32,130 nt of DNA. Origin: Phycisphaeraceae bacterium. Its GTDB lineage: Bacteria; Planctomycetota; Phycisphaerae; Phycisphaerales; UBA1924. The notes below the pieces were generated by a model that saw only the letters and a program-made list of their open reading frames with translations, searched no databases and was not told where the DNA came from. Of the stretch, positions 29,951 to 32,130 are shown piece after piece (the stretch's first letter is position 1; each line of letters opens with the position of its first letter). The position numbers and the translations under genes were made by a program. The DNA lies in NCBI GenBank assembly GCA_009827205.1, contig WUAK01000002.1, positions 1-32,130 on the forward strand, read 5' to 3'.

Positions 29951-31536
29951 TACTCATCTCCTGATTGCTCGACTGGGCCTACGTGCCCGTTCTCTTCGAG
30001 CATCTGGAGCATCTGTCTCGGAAAGTCGCGGACGATCGGGCTTCTAAACACGCTGCCGTGGTCCGCGCCGGGAACGATCTCGATGTACCCGGCGAAACCT
30101 CCGCTGGGCTCGGCGAAGGTGAGCGCGTCGAGCTGGCTCTTGAGCTTGACGACCGCCTCGTCGAGGTCGTAGTTGTCCATGTCGCCCACGACGAGCCTGA
30201 CGCGCTCTTTCATGAGAGGCCCGAGGTTCGTGCGATCCGCAGCGAGTTTCTTGGAGATGTCGTACCGCGCAAAGTGCTCGACGACACGAGAGTCGATCTC
30301 ACCTGTCATCGCGTCGTACAGAGCAGCGGGAGCACCGGTTCTGGACGCGGGCCCGAAGACCGCGAGCCACGAGTCCCACTGCTGACCGCTCGTGTTGCCG
30401 GGCCCGATGACTTCTTCCATCCGGTTCTCGTCGAGTATGGTCATGCCCTTGTTGCCCTCGGCGTCGGAGTAGCTCGTGTTCCACACAACCTGGCCTGTGT
30501 CCTCGTAGCGGTACATGTTCGCGTCGTTGTAGATATCCACAGCCTGGAAAGACGAGAAGTCGACCGGATCGGGCGCTGTGGACCAGACGCCGCCGAACGT
30601 GTCGGGGTACGTGATCCCGAGCCAGAGCGTCGACCAGCCTCCCGAGGAATGCCCGCGCAGGAGCCGCGCCGACGATTTCTGGATCGTGCTGAAGGATGTG
30701 TCGATCGTGGGGATCAACTCTTCGATGAGAGCCGCGCCGACCGGTCCGTTGTTCGCCGAGTTCGCAAAGAGATGATGACCGTTGGGGCCCTCGGGGTTGA
30801 GTACGACCCAGTACGCGCTTCGCGCGAGCCTGCCGAGCTCGGAGTCGGGGTCGGCTTTCTGGTGCCTGTCATAGACGCGGTACGCGCCGGACTCGGTGCC
30901 GCCGAACCCGGGGACCTGGTACACCACCGGGTACTTCTTGCCTGGCTCCATGTCGATCGGCTCCACGACGCCCGCGCGGAAATAGACATCGCGCCCGCGG
31001 AACTCGCTGAGCAGCTCGGATTTCACCTTGATGAAACTCAGGCCTTCGCTCTCGCGGTGTTCGGTCTCGGTGGTTTTGCTATCGAGAGTGAGATGCACCG
31101 GGGCGACGACACCCCGCTCGGTGATCTCGAACCCTCCATCGCGCGAGGAGCTGAAGAGATTGCCTGCTTCGTACGACCAGCTGCTCGCCTCGCTCATCTG
31201 ATCGAGCACCGCCTGCGCGCGGTAGCGTCCCTCGGGCAGCTCGCCCGGGAGCACGGGGAAGAACACACAGTTTTCATCGTTCAGCTCTGCGACCTCGCCC
31301 GGCTTCAGCCCCGTCGCGTCGATCGAGAACATGGGCTGGGGTTTGGAGAAGAACGGCGCGTTCGCGGGGTCGGCCCGGTCGAGCCCGTCGCCTTCTTTGA
31401 TCAGGTACACGGTCAGCCTGCCGCGGGCGGGCGCCTCTTGCACGCGCTCAGTGAACGTCACGAGAAACTTCAGCTCGTTCTGCGAGAGAGCGGGCAAGCA
31501 GGTCAGGCATGCGATAAGGGCGATCAGTGATTTCAT
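29950..31536 (-). CDS. Secreted esterase of the enterochelin-esterase-like family
   Basis: 528 residues from ATG 31536, which begins a Sec signal peptide (MKSLIALIACLTCLPALSQ); a longer frame to 31584 would spoil it. An N-terminal beta domain of about 190 residues (KFLVTFTERVQE, GRLTVYLIKEGDG) precedes an alpha/beta-hydrolase domain with KKYPVVYQVPGFGG, LNPEGPNGHHLFAN, the nucleophile elbow GHSSGGWSTLWLG (Ser about 295), GVWSTAPDPVDF, a late acid in VVGDMDNYDLDE (about 452) and His in GADHGSV (about 492). The layout matches IroE/Fes-like putative esterases acting outside the cytoplasm. Substrate unknown. The gene lies 28 nt after a DUF1572 gene and is coupled to a DinB gene. No Shine-Dalgarno site is clear. 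Confidence 0.85.
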   Translation of the reverse strand: MKSLIALIACLTCLPALSQNELKFLVTFTERVQEAPARGRLTVYLIKEGDGLDRADPANAPFFSKPQPMFSIDATGLKPGEVAELNDENCVFFPVLPGELPEGRYRAQAVLDQMSEASSWSYEAGNLFSSSRDGGFEITERGVVAPVHLTLDSKTTETEHRESEGLSFIKVKSELLSEFRGRDVYFRAGVVEPIDMEPGKKYPVVYQVPGFGGTESGAYRVYDRHQKADPDSELGRLARSAYWVVLNPEGPNGHHLFANSANNGPVGAALIEELIPTIDTSFSTIQKSSARLLRGHSSGGWSTLWLGITYPDTFGGVWSTAPDPVDFSSFQAVDIYNDANMYRYEDTGQVVWNTSYSDAEGNKGMTILDENRMEEVIGPGNTSGQQWDSWLAVFGPASRTGAPAALYDAMTGEIDSRVVEHFARYDISKKLAADRTNLGPLMKERVRLVVGDMDNYDLDEAVVKLKSQLDALTFAEPSGGFAGYIEIVPGADHGSVFRSPIVRDFPRQMLQMLEENGHVGPVEQSGDE

Positions 31537-31564
31537 GCACCAATGGTACAGACCTGGTGCGTGC

Positions 31565-32122
31565 CTAGTTCCCGAGGCCCTCACCGAACTTATCGCGCAT
31601 GCCCTCGTTGAACGTGTCGCTGCCGCCCGGGGCGATGGTCAGCCACCGCCAACCCTCTCCCACCATGAGCCTGGCGAGCCAGACGATCTGGCCCGTGTGG
31701 TAGCCCGCGTGCAGGAGCTGCCTGTTGACCGCCTCGGGGACCGAGTGAGGCTCGCCGCGGATAGTGATCGTTAGACCTAGATCCTGATCAGTCATCGCGC
31801 CAAGCTCCGCGAAGATCGTCTCCCAAGCGCCGTCCCAGAGCTGCTGCACATCAGCGCGCGTGAGGCCCTCGACATCAAACTCCGTCTCGCGGTTGCGCCA
31901 CGGTTTCTCGCCGTCGGTCGTGCGCCAGTCGGTCCACCGGCTCTTCACGTTGCCGGCGATGTGCTTCATGATCGCGGCGACCGAGTTGAAGCCCGGCGCG
32001 ACACGCTTGAACAGCTGCTCATCAGACATCTGCTCGATCGCGCCGTCGGACCACTCCTTGGCAACCTCGAACTCGGTGATCCAGCCCTGGATGATCGGGT
32101 TGTCGTGCTCGGGTACATCCAT
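31565..32122 (-). CDS. DUF1572 (DinB-like) protein
   Basis: 185 residues from ATG 32122 (GTG 32125 is in frame); the window ends 8 nt further on, so an upstream start or leader cannot be excluded. Family features: IQGWITEFEVAKEWSDGAIEQM at the start, FNSVAAIMKHIAGNVKSRWT with the first His ligand, and NRQLLHAGYHTGQIVWLARL in the last helix with His-x3-His. This is the DUF1572 branch of the DinB superfamily, of unknown function. It is the first gene of a minus-strand string with the esterase and the DinB gene at 29417. Confidence 0.85.
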   Translation of the reverse strand: MDVPEHDNPIIQGWITEFEVAKEWSDGAIEQMSDEQLFKRVAPGFNSVAAIMKHIAGNVKSRWTDWRTTDGEKPWRNRETEFDVEGLTRADVQQLWDGAWETIFAELGAMTDQDLGLTITIRGEPHSVPEAVNRQLLHAGYHTGQIVWLARLMVGEGWRWLTIAPGGSDTFNEGMRDKFGEGLGN

Positions 32123-32130
32123 CACACATT

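Noticed and set aside
29965..31530. Open frame of 521 residues on the plus strand opposite the esterase gene
   Set aside because: Shadow of a GC-rich gene; Arg/Val/Asp-rich with no domain, and the minus-strand product has a signal peptide and catalytic motifs.
1..32130. tRNA, rRNA, CRISPR array, transposase, integrase or phage genes
   Set aside because: I looked for T-loop motifs, direct repeats with regular spacers, IS-type inverted repeats and transposase motifs on both strands and found none.

Overview
The window is GC-rich bacterial chromosome, most likely from a planctomycete of the Phycisphaerae (Phycisphaerales). Support comes from the secreted proteins. One intact and one broken gene end in the calcium-binding repeat ending in Gly-Cys that is common in that group (28444-29244; 24430-24826), and a third has a PAPAS-type sorting tail followed by an Arg cluster (23702-24283). 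There are also many small lipoproteins, TTG and GTG starts, beta-barrel proteins ending in Phe, and a flagellin. Species assignment is inference. I see no rRNA, tRNA, CRISPR array, insertion sequence or prophage.

Layout, left to right. 1-4353 (+): end of a family-2 glycosyltransferase, a BshC-like protein, a metal- or cobalamin-type binding lipoprotein and argS, all overlapping or nearly so. 4404-5718 (-): a porin-like beta-barrel gene with a strong terminator. 5719-6396: the longest gene-free stretch, with a PhoB-box-like direct repeat and a 9-bp inverted repeat. 6397-8471 (+): a PhoB/PhoR-type two-component system. 8463-8978 (-): a lipoprotein. 9014-12313 (+): phoH and a 7TM-HD (PgpH-type) phosphodiesterase, without the ybeY often found next to them. 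12375-14045 (+): a putative envelope metal-handling set (Cys-rich secreted protein, HMA-domain lipoprotein, outer-membrane protein). 14134-17191 (+): ECF sigma factor, membrane protein that is probably its anti-sigma, and a DUF1624/HGSNAT-type acyltransferase, joined by ATGA overlaps.

17188-22797 is mostly minus strand: osmC and recQ, a lone flagellin, a YHS/TRASH-like Cys lipoprotein, a hemolysin III/TrhA membrane protein, two small envelope proteins and a short RaiA/HPF-like protein. A DUF2959 lipoprotein (22943-23617, +) is divergent from the last. 23702-24826 (-) holds a secreted PEP-CTERM-like protein and the remnant of a beta-helix/dockerin-type protein.

24898-26772 (-) is thiC with a clear TPP riboswitch and its own -10 box. 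The right end (26991-32122, -) holds three DinB/DUF1572-superfamily proteins, each in a tight gene string with an alpha/beta hydrolase, split by a secreted dockerin-type protein. DinB-family enzymes include thiol transferases and the left edge carries a BshC-like (bacillithiol-synthesis-like) protein, so a low-molecular-weight-thiol theme is possible but unproven.

The most testable new points are the predicted Shine-Dalgarno-masking hairpin before the DinB gene at 28401, the DinB plus hydrolase pairing, the metal set at 12.4-14.0 kb behind an extended -10 promoter, the sigma/anti-sigma/acyltransferase operon, and the PhoB-box-like repeat. I did not find a convincing wholly new defence or mobile system.
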